Positions 12,843-23,800 of a stretch of DNA of 64,000 nt are shown in pieces. A program made the translations under genes and the position numbers. The notes beneath the pieces were generated by a model. The model made no database searches, was not told the origin of the DNA, and was given only the letters and a program-made list of their open reading frames with translations. Positions within the stretch are counted from its first letter, which is position 1. Each line of letters begins with the position of its first letter. Origin of the DNA: Rhizomys pruinosus (lineage: Eukaryota; Chordata; Mammalia; Rodentia; Spalacidae); contig VZQC01006590.1 in assembly GCA_009823505.1 (NCBI GenBank), positions 869,144 through 933,143 of the forward strand, in the 5' to 3' direction.

Positions 12843-13076
12843 GGGCTGGAGAGATGGCCTAGCGGTTGAGAGCACCGACTGCTCTTGCAGATGACCCAGG
12901 TTCGATCCCCAGCACCCACATGGCGGCTGAGAACCATCTGTAACTTCAATTCCAGAACTCCAGTTCCAGGGGAATCCGACGCCTTCTTCTGACCTCCGTG
13001 GCATTGCATGACATGGGTGCACAGACCTGCATGCAGACAGTACATTCATACACATAAATAATAAATAAAAATTTAA
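12843..13076 (+). mobile_element. B2 SINE, full length
   Basis: The 14-bp target duplication AAAAGTCCACTGTG is perfect at 12829-12842 and 13077-13090. The A box (TGGCCTAGCGG) and B box (GGTTCGATCCC) are both intact. The tail is AT-rich. Confidence 0.95.
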
Positions 13077-13090
13077 AAAAGTCCACTGTG

Positions 13091-14442
13091 AAAGCTCATT
13101 TCATGTGCATAATTACTAAATTGTTATATAATTGTAAACTATGGTATAAGAAACACATAAAAATAAATGAGGGTCCTGTTCATACTTGTTTCTAAGAGCA
13201 AAGCTATCACTAAGATGGTTTAGTTCATATATAAAACTTTCCAAAATCTGAAACAGCTTTTGTGCAAGCATTGAAACTTGTAAGAACTCCATGGGCTATT
13301 TTCAGAGTTGCAAGGGAAACCATCTTTAAAGCATTCTTTAAATTGAAAAATGCTGTGGGAATCTGTTACAACCTGAGATTCCACTTTAAAGTGAAGGTAT
13401 TTTCCCTGCACGAGTGAAGTTCTGTTATTATATAGCTTTGGAGAATCGGCTTCTAATCATATTGACCTATACTTATGGAATCTTGAAGAAAGCATTTATG
13501 TGGTTAGATACTTAATTCCCTCTGACAATCTGTCTTTGATAAAACTGTGATAAAACATTTTCATTCATCCTTTAAAGGCACACAGCATTAAGACATGAAA
13601 ATTATGGTGTAGTTCACCAAGCCTGTAGTTAAATTTTGTATATTCTACCTAGTGCCAGATACCTTTTATTAGCTTGAGCTCCCCTGAGCCAGTTATCTCG
13701 TGTCAAATGGGTGAGCAATACTTACTTGCAGTTGTGTTGTGAGGTTGGTGTCAGACAAAAGAAATAAAGGGCCTCAGTGCTGGTCACTGAAAAGTCATCT
13801 CTTGCTGTCATTCTTATCAGTACCAAAATTCACTTAAATTCATATAATTTGTATATGTAAATTCATATAACCTTGTATAATTTGTTTCCTGAACATTGAA
13901 TTTCCATATGTTTTTACTGGAATAATATTTGCCTCATCAGGGTTTTGTGTGTTCACAGGTGCAAATGCAAATGTTTAGATTTCCAGGATCACTGGGGCTA
14001 CAGGGAAGACCTTGTCTCAAAATAAATAAGCAAAATTTACTTGCATGTCCAGGTGAAAACCAGGGATTCATATATGTTATGCAAGACCTGTACCACCAAC
14101 ATTCATTCTGACCCTCAAAGCAAAGAATCTTGTCAGCAAAATACTTTTAGTTTCTATCATCATAGTTTTCTAGCAAAAAATCATAACAGAAATTTTACTA
14201 GAGGAATAAGGTTCCATGAAAGTAAGGGAGGTCCATGAAAGTCAGTGGAGAACCCAAAGAGGTGTTTAGCAGAGATGATGCCTCTGGACCCTGCAGGGTA
14301 GCATGCTGACAGAGCTGCTAACAGAGCTGAGATATAAGGCTAGGACTTCCACTCTATACTGCAAATGCTGCTGTCTCTACTTTCTTATTATACTTTAAAC
14401 TTACAGCTCTGTAAGATTAGTCTTTAAAAACGAGGATCCTCG
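13091..14442. other. No gene recognised; B1 scrap near 13976-14030
   Basis: Mostly unique AT-rich DNA. The only repeat seen is the 3' end of a B1 (CACTGGGGCTACAGGGAAGA followed by CTCAAAATAAATA) at about 13976-14030, plus strand. Confidence 0.45.
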
Positions 14443-14596
14443 AGGAGCTGGAGAGATCGCTTAGCTGTTAAGAACCCTTAATGATTTTACAGAGGACCTA
14501 TGTCAACTGGCTCACAAATGCCTACAACTCCATCTCTTGAGGATCTAATGCTCTATTCTGACCTACATGTGCATTCCCACACAGGCAGGCAGGCAT

Positions 14597-14641
<45 letters not shown>

Positions 14642-14675
14642 CATGCAAGTAAAATATAATGAATCATTTTGAATA
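14443..14675 (+). mobile_element. B2 SINE, diverged, containing (CA)n
   Basis: Head GCTGGAGAGATCGCTTAGCT and the TTTTACAGAGGACC segment identify a B2. A CA dinucleotide run at about 14596-14639 has expanded within its 3' part. Confidence 0.85.
14596..14639 (+). repeat. (CA)n microsatellite
   Basis: A nearly pure CA/AC run of about 44 bp inside the B2 tail. Confidence 0.95.
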
Positions 14676-14852
14676 ATGAGAATGATTGTGAATGACATTA
14701 AGATTGCAACAAACCATACTTCTAAGGATCTTATTTCCTTGTATCTCCCCTTATGAAAGAACAGTGGCTATTACCTTACATGAATATACTAAGCAATCAA
14801 TTTGCACTCAAAACTTGAGAAAGACTGCTAGTTTTAAATTATTCAGTCAAAG

Positions 14853-15075
14853 GTTTGAGCAATGAGTCAGGAGTTAAGAGCACTGGCTGCTCTTCAGCAG
14901 GTCCCAGGTTCCATTCCCAGCAATCACATGGTGACTAACCATGACCATAACTCCAGTTCTAAGGGATTCAGTGTCTTCTGGGCTCCATGGTCATTGCATG
15001 CATGTGCTGCACCTACTTTCAGACAAAATATTCATATACATAAAATAAAACACAATAAAGTAAAATAAAATCCTC
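14853..15075 (+). mobile_element. B2 SINE
   Basis: GAGTTAAGAGCACTGGCTGC, CTCCAGTTCTAAGGGATTCA and an ACATAAAATAAAAC tail identify a diverged B2. Confidence 0.85.
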
Positions 15076-15995
15076 TGTCAACTATAATGACATGAACAAT
15101 AAATAGTCCCTCAAGAAGAAATTGGAAGCACAATCACAGCCTATAATTCTCTCTTTCTCTTTTCTCATCTCTCTTCTCTCTTCTCCTCTCCTCACTCTAC
15201 AGGTCTCCTGTCTTTCATCTATTTCTCATGCTTCTCAGCAACATATGTATGTAAAAATCTCTAAAAAGAAATTTCCAGGATGAAATGAACTTACTTAGGG
15301 AGCAATTTTGACACAAATTGTTCTAGAAATTGTGATGGAGTAGATAATGTCCAAGTAGTTTTGAGCCTGAATTTATTTTAATACCTAAGGCAGAGGAAAA
15401 TATCATAATAAAGTAAAATTGTAGACTTATATTAAACCTGGACACAAGCACAAAAATATGCAAATTTTTACAACATGAATTCCAGCTATAGAAAAAATGA
15501 ATAAGATTGTATGACCACGTGAGATTTAGTTCCAGAAATGGTTGCTGAGGCACTATGTCCAATTCTGTATCTTTTCTAAATTCCTTTAGAAAATTGTAGA
15601 TTCTAAATGTATGCACTTAAACTTCTGTGTCCATAATAGAAACAATTATGTCTGAAATTTATGGTACAGCCAGTTGCATCTGATAGTATATTTTGTGTTA
15701 GATACATGTCTGTATATTCCCAGAGGTGATCAGTTTGCAATGATTGACAGGGTTCCTTTCCCCCAAATCTTCCTCTGTGATTCCTATCATTAGTTTTCCT
15801 GAGGTCAGCTGCTCTGACTGGGCCGAGAGGAAATCTCAGCAGAATGTCATTGTACATCATTTATAATGATCTCTCACATTCACAGAAGATGGTATTAAGA
15901 CCCTTGTGTGTATCATTGGCCATCTTGTGTCTATCATTTGAAGTTCTCCCTTCATTTGCCCACTTATTGATTTGATCATTATTAAAAAAAACCTT
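15076..15995. other. No gene recognised; CT-rich tract 15148-15200
   Basis: Contains a CT-rich simple tract (TCTCTTTCTC/TCTTCTCTC) and otherwise featureless AT-rich sequence. Confidence 0.4.
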
Positions 15996-16210
15996 TAACC
16001 TCTAAAAATACTTACGTATATTTTTAGTATATGAGTGTTTGGCCTGTTTGTAAGTATGTGCACCATGTGTGTGCCTGGTAACTTCAGAGGACAGAGACCA
16101 GAAAAAGGCATCTGATCTCCTGGAACTAGAGTTTCAGGTGGTTTTGAGCTGCCTTGTGGGTGCTGAGAACCCAATCCATCAATCCACTTAAGCCCTGAGC
16201 CATGTCTTAT
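15996..16210 (-). mobile_element. B2 SINE, minus strand, old
   Basis: Complementary B2 features in order: a T/A-rich tail, GTGTGTGCCTGGTAACTTCA, AACTAGAGTTTCAGG, TTGTGGGTGCTGAGAACCCA, and a degraded tRNA-like head. Confidence 0.75.
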
Positions 16211-16479
16211 GCCTCCTACTTATTTTTCTTTAGGCATAAGTGGTTCTGATATGACAGATTCTTAACAATGGTGAATATTCAGGCCTGAGTGTTCCATGCA
16301 CAGATCCATTGATTTGGGGGATACATCTTCACCAACAATTTCTATCTTTAACTGGCCCTTTATATCAACATCAAAACTTCTTACTCTGAATTGAAATATA
16401 TTTCCTGCCTGGATTCTGATTAATACTGTAATATATAGGAAACATTTTATTAAAATTCATCTTAAAGTGATTTTTTCCA

Positions 16480-17240
16480 GTAAGGTTAAAAATGTGCTGA
16501 CAATGCCATAATTTGCCACAAGCTTACAGCCTCTACAGGTTAGGAGATGTTATAAGCCACAGTAAGACCCTGTCATATTAAACAGGAAAAAATGTAATTC
16601 ATGGATTAACATTTCATCCAAACATATGTGTCTATACCAAAGTAACCAACTATAACTATTAGTGCTCTTTAAATACCTATATATCTAACTGCTTGTGCTT
16701 CATTAGTAGGATCAAAAGGTTATTCCTGGACAAACTGTCAGCCCATGAAAGGAAACAGCCAGAATGACCAGGGTCCAAGACAACAGCTCCAGAGAGAGTG
16801 GACTGCTTTGCTTCTCATCCACCTGTGCCCCTTTCCTAAGCCTAGGGAACAATCTGTGGAAGAGGGGGCGTGGTAGAATGTAAGGGCTGCGATTGGGGTG
16901 AATGGTGAACTACAGCAATGTAGTCTGGACACTCATTTGATCAACTTGATTGAACATACAACCCTTCACCCCCTGCTGGATGGTGAGGCTGTGGGGGTTT
17001 GGGCACAACAGCCTGTAAATTGGTTTCATATGAAGGATGCTTGTACTCATGGATCATCACTTATAGCTAAAAAATGAAAAAAAGAACTGAGAGAAAGATG
17101 CAGGACAGTTATGGCAAAATGCATGATCCGGGATGGGGTGGGGGTAGGGGGGAAGAGAAAGGGAAATATGCCTGATCTGAATTGGAAAATGATGTATGAA
17201 ATGTACAAAGCACCAATAAAAAAATAAAAAAATAAATACA
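16480..17240 (+). mobile_element. 5'-truncated L1 copy consisting only of distal 3' UTR
   Basis: About 760 bp with the same sequence as 55802-56560 (minus strand), 55105-55800 (minus) and part of 33876-34265 (plus). Shared blocks include GGTTATTCCTGGACAAACTG, CATGAAAGGA, GGGGCGTGG and a G-rich stretch at 17133-17160. It ends in CACCAATAAAAAAATAAAA. The common 3' end, poly(A) and variable 5' truncation fit L1-type retrotransposition of a family with a long 3' UTR. Confidence 0.7.
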
Positions 17241-17434
17241 TTGCCATTTTTCTTTTTATAAACAATATAATGCAATATCTTAAAATTTTTAATTGAGGTA
17301 CAATGAATGGACTCTTTTATTTCTGTTACTCCCGTTGTTGGATGAATTAAGGTGCTAGAAGACAATGCATGCATTGCCTGGGATCTATCTAGTCAGTACT
17401 AAATTATACAAAGAAATAAATAAAAACTGTGCTG

Positions 17435-17690
17435 ATTATGATGGTTTCAATGAGAATGGCCCCCATAGGCTCTAAGTATTTAAACACTTAGACGAGGAGA
17501 TACTGTTTGCAGAGGTAATGAAACCTGTAGGAGGGTAGCCTTGCAGGAGGAAACACATCATGGCAGTGAGGTTTGATGTTCCCTAGCGCTACCACACTTC
17601 AAGTTTTGCTCTCTCTACCCCTGCACTTGCTTAACAACCTAAGCTTCCATCTTTCTGCTTCACCATGAGTGACTCTTGTAAAGGAATTAA
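17435..17690 (+). mobile_element. MaLR (MT/ORR1-type) LTR fragment
   Basis: GATGGTTTCAATGAGAATGG, CCCCCATAGGCTC and the following spacing match the 5' half of rodent MaLR LTRs. A similar, better preserved LTR lies at 24342-24696. The 3' part is lost. Confidence 0.65.
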
Positions 17691-18086
17691 CCCAAGACTT
17701 ACCTGAAAGCACAAACCATACTCAGGAAGCAGAGGAAGATATTATTTATTATGCTCAGGCCACAGAGAAACGGAGGCCCAGTTCAAAAATACATACAGGT
17801 TTTCATAGGATTTTTCATGTCATCCCATGGCAGTAATCATATTGGTGTGTTTGAGACTTCCAGCACAGAAATATATATGCCCTTTAGGCTATTGTAAGAC
17901 ATTTAAACAGTGTTTTTTTATAAAAAGTCAGAGATTCCCTGCAAGTGTTGGGTTGTGGCATTTCCCATTAACTTGATATATCCCTGATATAAGTATAACC
18001 TTATGTATTTTAATGAACAAGACATATTGTATCAGGTGCTTCCTCAAAGACCACTCCAAGAAGTAACTTTCTTCTAGGAGCTCACA
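17691..18086. other. No gene recognised; possibly old LTR sequence
   Basis: Starts with a block resembling the end of an LTR (CTCAGGCCACAGAGAAACGG). I cannot assign it. No coding content. Confidence 0.3.
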
Positions 18087-18096
18087 GACCCTGTAC

Positions 18097-18355
18097 TTTT
18101 TTAAAAATATTTTTTAAAATTTTATTTATTTATTTTTTAGGTGTACGAATGTACTATCTGCATGCAAGTTTATGCACCCGTGTCGTGCAATGCCGCGGAG
18201 GTCAGAAGAGGGCGTCGGATTCCCCTGGAACTGGAGTTCTTCTGGAATTGGAGTTACAGACGGATCTCAGCTGCCATGTGGGTGTTGGGGATCGAACCCG
18301 GGTCCACCGCAAGAGCAGTTGGTGCTCTTAACCGTTAGGCTATCTTTCCAGTCCC
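18097..18355 (-). mobile_element. B2 SINE, full length, minus strand
   Basis: The 10-bp target duplication GACCCTGTAC is perfect (18087-18096 and 18356-18365). On the minus strand the B box reads GGTTCGATCCC. The body carries a small internal duplication of the GGAACTGGAGTT segment. Confidence 0.94.
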
Positions 18356-18365
18356 GACCCTGTAC

Positions 18366-19268
18366 GTTTTAAGGTTTGTTTGTCTGATATTAAAGTTTAG
18401 AGTGGAAAGTTCTTCTTTCTTACACCTTTAAACACAGATCTAAAGAAGAGGCTTAAAAACATAAAAACCTTAAAAAGCACTATTACATGGTGTTTAACCC
18501 AGTAACAGAAAAGAAACTATTACAATACCATTTAGTAAAAATTTGGCACTTGTTCTAGTTAACCTGATTATCTTTTAATCTTGACAATAAAACATCTAAC
18601 TAATCAAACTTCCACATTTTTCTTGCTGTGTTTCGAGGTGGAACACTGTTAAGTAAGGAAAATTTGTGATGAAATAAATTTTATTTGGCATTTTCTTTCC
18701 TTATTGTATTGTAATCCTATCTGAAGTCTCCTTAAACTGAAAATAGTGTTATGAGGGTCTTACTCCTGACACACTCCATTCTGATGTGATGGATTCTTAA
18801 CAATGGTGAACATTCAGGCCTGAGTGTTCCATGCACAATAGTATGAAGACAGGAATACTACCTTAAGATCTGGAGATGAGAGCTGTGGTGAGATATTAAT
18901 CAACAATTGTACATAAAAGTATAAAATTACAGCAAATAACAATTTTAGAATAAAAGGGTATGCAGTACAAGAACAAATGTTTCTGGGAGCTGTGACCAGC
19001 CTTCCCTGAACAGTCAACATTACCTAGGTTATGAACAGAGACAGAGGCATTCATGATATTTAAATGCCTTATTTCAGAATAGTAAAACAGGGTCAATTTA
19101 GACAAAATCTGTGTGCTTATTTTTCTCCTGGTATATGATAAGTTTTTAAGAACAGAAAAGACTATGCTTTTATTTTACTTTTTTCAGTTTATATCCCTAC
19201 AAAACTTATAACTTAGTCTCGTTAACAAAATAGGAAACAGATATGATGTAATTTAGACAGACAGAAAG
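18366..19268. other. No gene recognised; 57-bp copy of 16245 region
   Basis: AT-rich sequence. The block at 18778-18835 repeats 16245-16301 almost exactly (see findings). No open frame with features. Confidence 0.4.
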
Positions 19269-19326
19269 ATGTGTGGTGTGTGTGTGTGTATGTGTGTGTG
19301 TGTGTGTGTGTGTATGTGTGTGTGTA
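19269..19326 (+). repeat. (GT)n microsatellite
   Basis: TGTGTGTG run with a few TGTATG interruptions. The Cys-Val open frame across it is an artefact. Confidence 0.95.
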
Positions 19327-19469
19327 CTTTTGTGTTGTGTGGAACCAGAAACCAAGGAGCCAATCCTTTCTGAAACCTTGTGTCTCAGGTTCTATTAATG
19401 TTCTTGAAAATTTATGTGGGATGGCTTATTCTTTTCAGGGCATTGTTACAGGGTTAAAATTAAATAACA

Positions 19470-19638
19470 ATCCAGGTGTGGTGGTGCACACCTTTAATCC
19501 CAGTACTTGGGAGGCAGAGAAAGGTGGATCTCTGTGAGTTCAAGGCCAGCCTGGTCTACATATTAAGGTCCAGGACAGCTGGGGCTACAGGGAGAGCTTG
19601 TCTTCAAAAAACACCAAAAAAAAAAAAAAAAAAAAAGA
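19470..19638 (+). mobile_element. B1 SINE with poly(A) tail
   Basis: CCAGGTGTGGTGGTGCACAC, CTTTAATCCCAG, TTCAAGGCCAGCCTGGTCTA and an A-run at 19616-19635 identify a well-preserved B1. Confidence 0.93.
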
Positions 19639-20035
19639 AAGACAAATACATTTCCTGTGAGTAGGTGTGTGCATTTCACTATTTGTAAAATTCTATGTAA
19701 AAACCTAGAATAAAGATCAATTGCCATAAAATTTCATAGCACATAAACTTACCTGACAGGGAGATACCATGATCATGAAGGTGGTTTTCCCAGGGTGAGG
19801 CTCATCCATTGCACTCAGGGTCTGCTGACCCCTCAGATTTCCCCAAATGCAGGAAACTCAACTGCATAACTTGTGGTAGTGGGGGACTGCGTTCATGCTT
19901 TCCCCTATAAAAATTCATATCACAAGGTAGAACTGGATTAATCATAATGACTTTGCATGTGCTGGTTTGGTAACTTCTGCTAATTAATTAGGAAGATTCA
20001 TTTGCACCTCCATTCCATATGTCTTTTCTTATTCA
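19639..20035. other. No gene recognised; U1-like promoter fragment possible
   Basis: A block near 19749-19880 (CTTACCTGACAGGGAGATAC, CATGATCATGAAGGTGGTTT, ending CCCCT) strongly resembles the 5' part of U1 snRNA, so this may be a U1 retropseudogene (see separate entry). The rest is featureless. Confidence 0.4.
19748..19908 (+). pseudogene. Rnu1-ps: U1 snRNA pseudogene
   Basis: The sequence starts with ACTTACCTGACAGGGAGATA, the U1 5' end that base-pairs with 5' splice sites. It continues with CATGATCATGAAGGTGGTTT (stem I), GGTGAGGCTCATCCATTGCA and AACTGCATAACTTGTGGTAG near the Sm-site position. Its 3' end matches CTGCGTTCATGCTTTCCCC. Length is about 161 nt, close to U1's 164. Differences from functional U1 include GACAGG for the usual GGCAGG near the 5' end and an altered Sm region. 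No snRNA promoter was recognised upstream, so a retrotransposed pseudogene is likely. Confidence 0.85.
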
Positions 20036-20142
20036 GAAGAAGAAGGAAGAAGAAGAAGAAAAAGAAGAAGAAGAAGAAGAAGAAGAAGAAGAAGAAGAAG
20101 AAGAAGAAGAAGAGGAGGAGGAGGAGGAGGAGGAGGAGGAGG
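20036..20142 (+). repeat. (GAA)n/(GAG)n compound microsatellite
   Basis: About 70 bp of AAG repeats pass into AGG repeats. It is a polypurine tract and potentially triplex-forming. The poly-Ser frame on the minus strand is an artefact. Confidence 0.97.
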
Positions 20143-20579
20143 AAGAAACCTTAGTTTTCCAGTAGGTGAACAATTGTAAGAAAAAGAGACTGCTTTGAAT
20201 TAATAGAGAATATGACACCATTCTAAATTTTATAACTTGGGCAGAGTATAACACCATTCCAAGATTTCATGAGGTGGATATTTTAAGTTAACTGAGTATA
20301 TGTACTTTATGTAACAAGTTTAACCACTTGAGAGATACAGACTCTAATAGTTTATGTATACATTCACATTCTTTATGAAACCTGCACTCTCTGTCCCATC
20401 ACCTACAGCTTGACTCCCTCTACATCAAGGATAAACAGTCACCCATAGAGTGATTCAGAGTGAGAATTCGTGAGGAAGTTTTCTACCTTAGCCCAAGCAG
20501 TTCCCAAGAAGGAGAAAAAAAAAAAATCTACTCTCTAGTTCTAACATGGCTGCAGCAAAGATAATTGAATGAATACTTT
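20143..20579. other. No gene or repeat recognised
   Basis: AT-rich, no features. Confidence 0.4.
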
Positions 20580-21050
20580 AATCTTTTTCTTAAAAATTTA
20601 TTGTTTGTAAATTCCATACATGAATATAGTGTGCTGTGACCCTACCCATGCTCTACTCCCTCCTCTCCAATTGCTCCCGTACCCTCCGGCCACTTTTCTC
20701 TCCTTACCTCTTGTGCTCCGTTTTTACAGACTCTGTGTGCACTCAGTGCAGGCAGAGTCTGCATGAGAGCATGGCCATCCACTGAAACATTGCACCTCAT
20801 CAGGAATTTTGACTTTTTAATAATTGTAATTGGCTGAATAATGTGTCTTTTCCATTTTTGTCTGGAACTGGGTGCCTTCTATCAAAGGCTGCTGCATGTG
20901 GCAAAATCTAGTGTTCTTTTATAATTTGTAGATGTGGGAATGAGCACATGGTGTTCCCGCTTGTCACCATCCTGTTGTTTTATGGGACTTGATTATAATG
21001 TGGGGCATGAAAAGGAAGCAGACGTGAACAAGAAAGCTTTAGTAATATTT
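20580..21050 (-). mobile_element. Old L1 (Lx-like) 3' UTR fragment, minus strand
   Basis: TTTATTGTTTGTAAATTCCA followed by CTACTCCCTCCTCTCC and TCTGTGTGCACTCAGTGCAG resembles the complement of old rodent L1 3' UTRs, as at 35375 and 39310. Weak. Confidence 0.4.
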
Positions 21051-21159
21051 GAAGTTATACTTTGAAAGAGGGCCATGTTTTATTTTCTTGCTGAAATGTT
21101 CTTCAAATACTGCCCATAATAAACTGTTTACAGAAAAAAAATGTACGTTTTCTTTTATT

Positions 21160-21389
21160 ATTTTAAAAATATTTTAGATTTTCATTTTACATGTATGAAT
21201 GTATTGTCTGCGTGTTTGTAAGTACACCTGTGTCATGTAATGCCCGTGGAGGTCACAAGAGGGTCTCGAATTCTCCTTTACCTGGAGTTACAGACAGTAG
21301 TTAGCTGCCATGTGGGTGCCAGGAATTGAACTTGTATCCTCGGGAAGAGCAGTCAGTGCTCTTAAGAGCTGAGCATCTCTCCAGCCCCC
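21160..21389 (-). mobile_element. B2 SINE, minus strand
   Basis: Complement of a B2: an A/T-rich tail, GTATTGTCTGCGTGTTTGTA, GGAGGTCACAAGAGGG, GCCATGTGGGTGCCAGG, and CAGTGCTCTTAAGAGCTGAG ending CTCCAGCCCC. Confidence 0.88.
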
Positions 21390-21534
21390 ACATTTTCATT
21401 ATATATATTATAAAGCTGACAAGATGACTTACTTAATCTACAATCTTTCCTCACACCAGGTTGCTTTATTTCAAACCAGTATTTCAATACTATTCTTTTA
21501 AGGGCTTCCCCCTATTCCATTTCCTTCTGGAGTA

Positions 21535-21722
21535 TTTTAGTTTTTTGATTTATTTTATTTTTATTATTTATCGGTATGTGCTTGTGAATGCAGTGCCTAC
21601 AGAGGCTGGAATCGGATGTTGTGTCCCATGTAACATGGTTATGAGCTACACAACATATGGGGTATGAACTGGACCCTGGTCCTCCACAAGACCATCAGCT
21701 GCCGGGCCCTCTCTCCGGTCCC
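21535..21722 (-). mobile_element. Diverged tRNA-derived SINE (B2/B4-like), minus strand
   Basis: TATGTGCTTGTGAATGCAGT, ACAGAGGCTGGAATCGGATG, GTTATGAGCTACACAACATA and GGGCCCTCTCTCCGGTCCC keep the order of a rodent tRNA-derived SINE read backwards. Family uncertain. Confidence 0.6.
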
Positions 21723-21851
21723 AGAGTTCCATTTCTACTTATTCCTCTTCACACTCAATTATGCTATGTCCACCACTTGCTAGTGTAAATGATAAAGCTC
21801 AACTTTTTTTATCATTTTTAAACATTTGTGATGTTGCTCTGCATGGTGGTC

Positions 21852-22323
21852 TGTCGGGTCCTCTGGCAGGTAGGGCAGAGAGGAGAACTGGGCCGCTGAG
21901 CGGGATGGTGAGTGTTAAAGACCCCAAAAGAACTACATGGTGGTTGGGAGCCTTGTCAAAGCAAGAACTCACTTTATTGCGTCAGGCAGCGGCTTATAAA
22001 GGCAAAGACCCCAAGGGAATGGCCAATCATCTTGAAGGTCAAATAGCTAGAGCCAATGGGAAAAGTTTCAAAACAACCCTGGCTGCACTTACCTTACTCC
22101 CTTTAGCCCCTTCTTGGTCTTGTTTACTTCCTTTAGTCCCCTCTTGTTTACTTAGGACAAGCTGGCCCATCTTCCTTACTTCCTTTGGCCGAGGTCCTGT
22201 TTCCTTAAGGCCAGCTGGCTGATAAGGGCCCCTCAGTTGTAAACAAGCTTGTCCCTGCTGCCTTACTTCCTTTCTCAAGAAATTGCCTAGGGCCTCATGG
22301 GCCAAGACAAAGCAGGCCCAACA
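21852..22323 (-). mobile_element. 3' LTR of the class II provirus
   Basis: 472 bp. On the minus strand a TATA-like TTTATAA (complement of 21994-22000) is followed by AATAAA (complement of 21973-21978). Three intact and one altered AAAGGAAGTAA motifs lie in U3. It is shorter than the 5' LTR, mainly because of small deletions near its 3' end. Confidence 0.9.
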
Positions 22324-22335
22324 ATTCCCCCTTTA
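22324..22335 (-). promoter_or_regulatory. Polypurine tract
   Basis: The minus strand reads TAAAGGGGGAAT, ending directly at the 3' LTR. This is the expected plus-strand DNA primer. Confidence 0.85.
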
Positions 22336-22608
22336 TTTTTTGTAATGCAGGAGGAGAAACATAGCCCCAGTCTTAGGTTGTCTATTCTTGCAAACTCAGT
22401 CTTATCCATGTTTGGGATACAAACAGCTAAGGTTTTGATCCCTGTCTTAGGTTGGCTGAGTGCAGAAAGATCTTACCTGTCATTGAGTGCTATGACTCCG
22501 TCTCTTGCCTCTCCATGTCCTGTCTTAGGTTGCCCCAGTCTCTCTGGGGTCTTACCCATCATTGGCCACATGGAGGTTGGGGGTCGGGTGATCATATGAA
22601 GATGGCCA

Positions 22609-22962
22609 TTAATAAGGCCCTGGCTCCTGATTAGCAAGCCTGTGATAGTGGACCTCGACCTGATGTAACTTTACTGCATGTAGCCTCCCCTGGATAAATT
22701 GAGTGATTTTGTTAAATCACACAGGGCTGGAGGGTAAGAATTAGGAAGAGTGTAAGAAGGGGTCCAAGCAGAGGAAGGAGATAGGGCAGGAAGCCATGCA
22801 AGCTGGTCCACAAGGGATTTTCTTGAAGTTCTTTTTTTCTCTTTTCCGGGTTTTCAGATGGATTCAGATCCACTAGCCTCCAGGTGTTGTCTGGGCACAT
22901 TGGGCCCCCCCATCACTGGGTGGGATGAGAGCCAGCAGCAGGAGGAGCAATGTCACTTTCAT
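22609..22962 (-). pseudogene. env: env remnant: signal peptide joined to TM membrane anchor
   Basis: An ATG at 22962 opens a short hydrophobic signal-peptide-like segment (a run of five leucines, then PPSDGG). A stop follows within about 30 codons. In another frame, 22900-22712 encodes a long hydrophobic anchor ([19 protein letters not shown]) typical of the retroviral TM subunit. A short cytoplasmic tail follows, ending at TAA 22611-22609. Surface-subunit and most TM sequence between the two is absent. Retroviral Env drives receptor binding and fusion. This copy cannot, because nearly all of it is deleted and the pieces are in different frames. Confidence 0.7.
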
Positions 22963-23229
22963 CCTGGGCCACTCCTGAGGGAAGAACAGAGGGGCCATCC
23001 TCGGGGGTGAAACACTCCCTGGAGGGGTCATTATCATTGTCTCCCTGTTGGGGGAGGTTTTAGCTATAGGTGACAGATGAGGACCAGAGTTTCTGAAAAG
23101 GAGATGTATGCCTGTCTTCCTTGGAAAATTTTAAAATATTTTGGAAAAATTTAAAATATTTAGGGTGATCATGTGGGGGCATGGACTCCCCCTTTTGTTT
23201 TTGTAATTGAGCCTTGAGGGTTTGACCAT

Positions 23230-23800
23230 TGTCTGTTTTGATTTGAATCAAGTGCCAAATGGGGTATAATGGGTAACATCTATCTGCCAGAGATGGTTAG
23301 GCCAGAGACCTCGGGGATTACTACCCAAGGTTTGGAGAGGGGGCATCTGGAGGAAGGGCTTGCAAGACTGGCAGGTGCAAATGATATTTTTTAAGGTCTT
23401 TAACTGCTTATGTGGGGGTATTTATGCCTAAGTCCTCTCCAGTTAGCATGGGTTAGTTGGTGGAATTGTGTTGCCTCTGTAAGTGTAATACATTAAGGCA
23501 TTGAGGCTAGTTGATTAGCCAGTTTATTGCCTTTTGAAAGGAATCCTGGTGGATTTTGATGCCCTCTAAGATGTTGAAGGAAAATAGGGCTGGTTCTTTG
23601 TTTGAGTAGGGTCCTAGCCTAGATCATTAGGGGGGATATGGGATTAGAATCCAGCCTAACATGAGCTTCTACCAAGTTAGGCAGCAAGTTGACCACATAA
23701 AGGCTATCTGACAACAGGTTAAAGGACTTGGGTATAGAGTCTAGTGTTAGGACAACAGCAAAAATTTCCTTAAACTTCTTTTACTAGACTGTGACTTCAG
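23230..23800 (-). pseudogene. pol: pol remnant: RNase H C-terminus and integrase N-terminus
   Basis: The minus strand shows an RNase H-like SDSLYVVN (about 23690-23715), then a basic stretch and GNKLANQLA. The start of an integrase follows, with an HQLTHANW zinc-finger-like segment and LWQIDVTH (the approach to the first catalytic Asp). Stops and frameshifts break it several times. It then runs into sequence just upstream of env, so the integrase core is deleted. It is non-functional. Confidence 0.65.

Noticed and set aside
20033..20257. Poly-Ser frame on the minus strand
   Set aside because: Translation of the GAA/GAG microsatellite.
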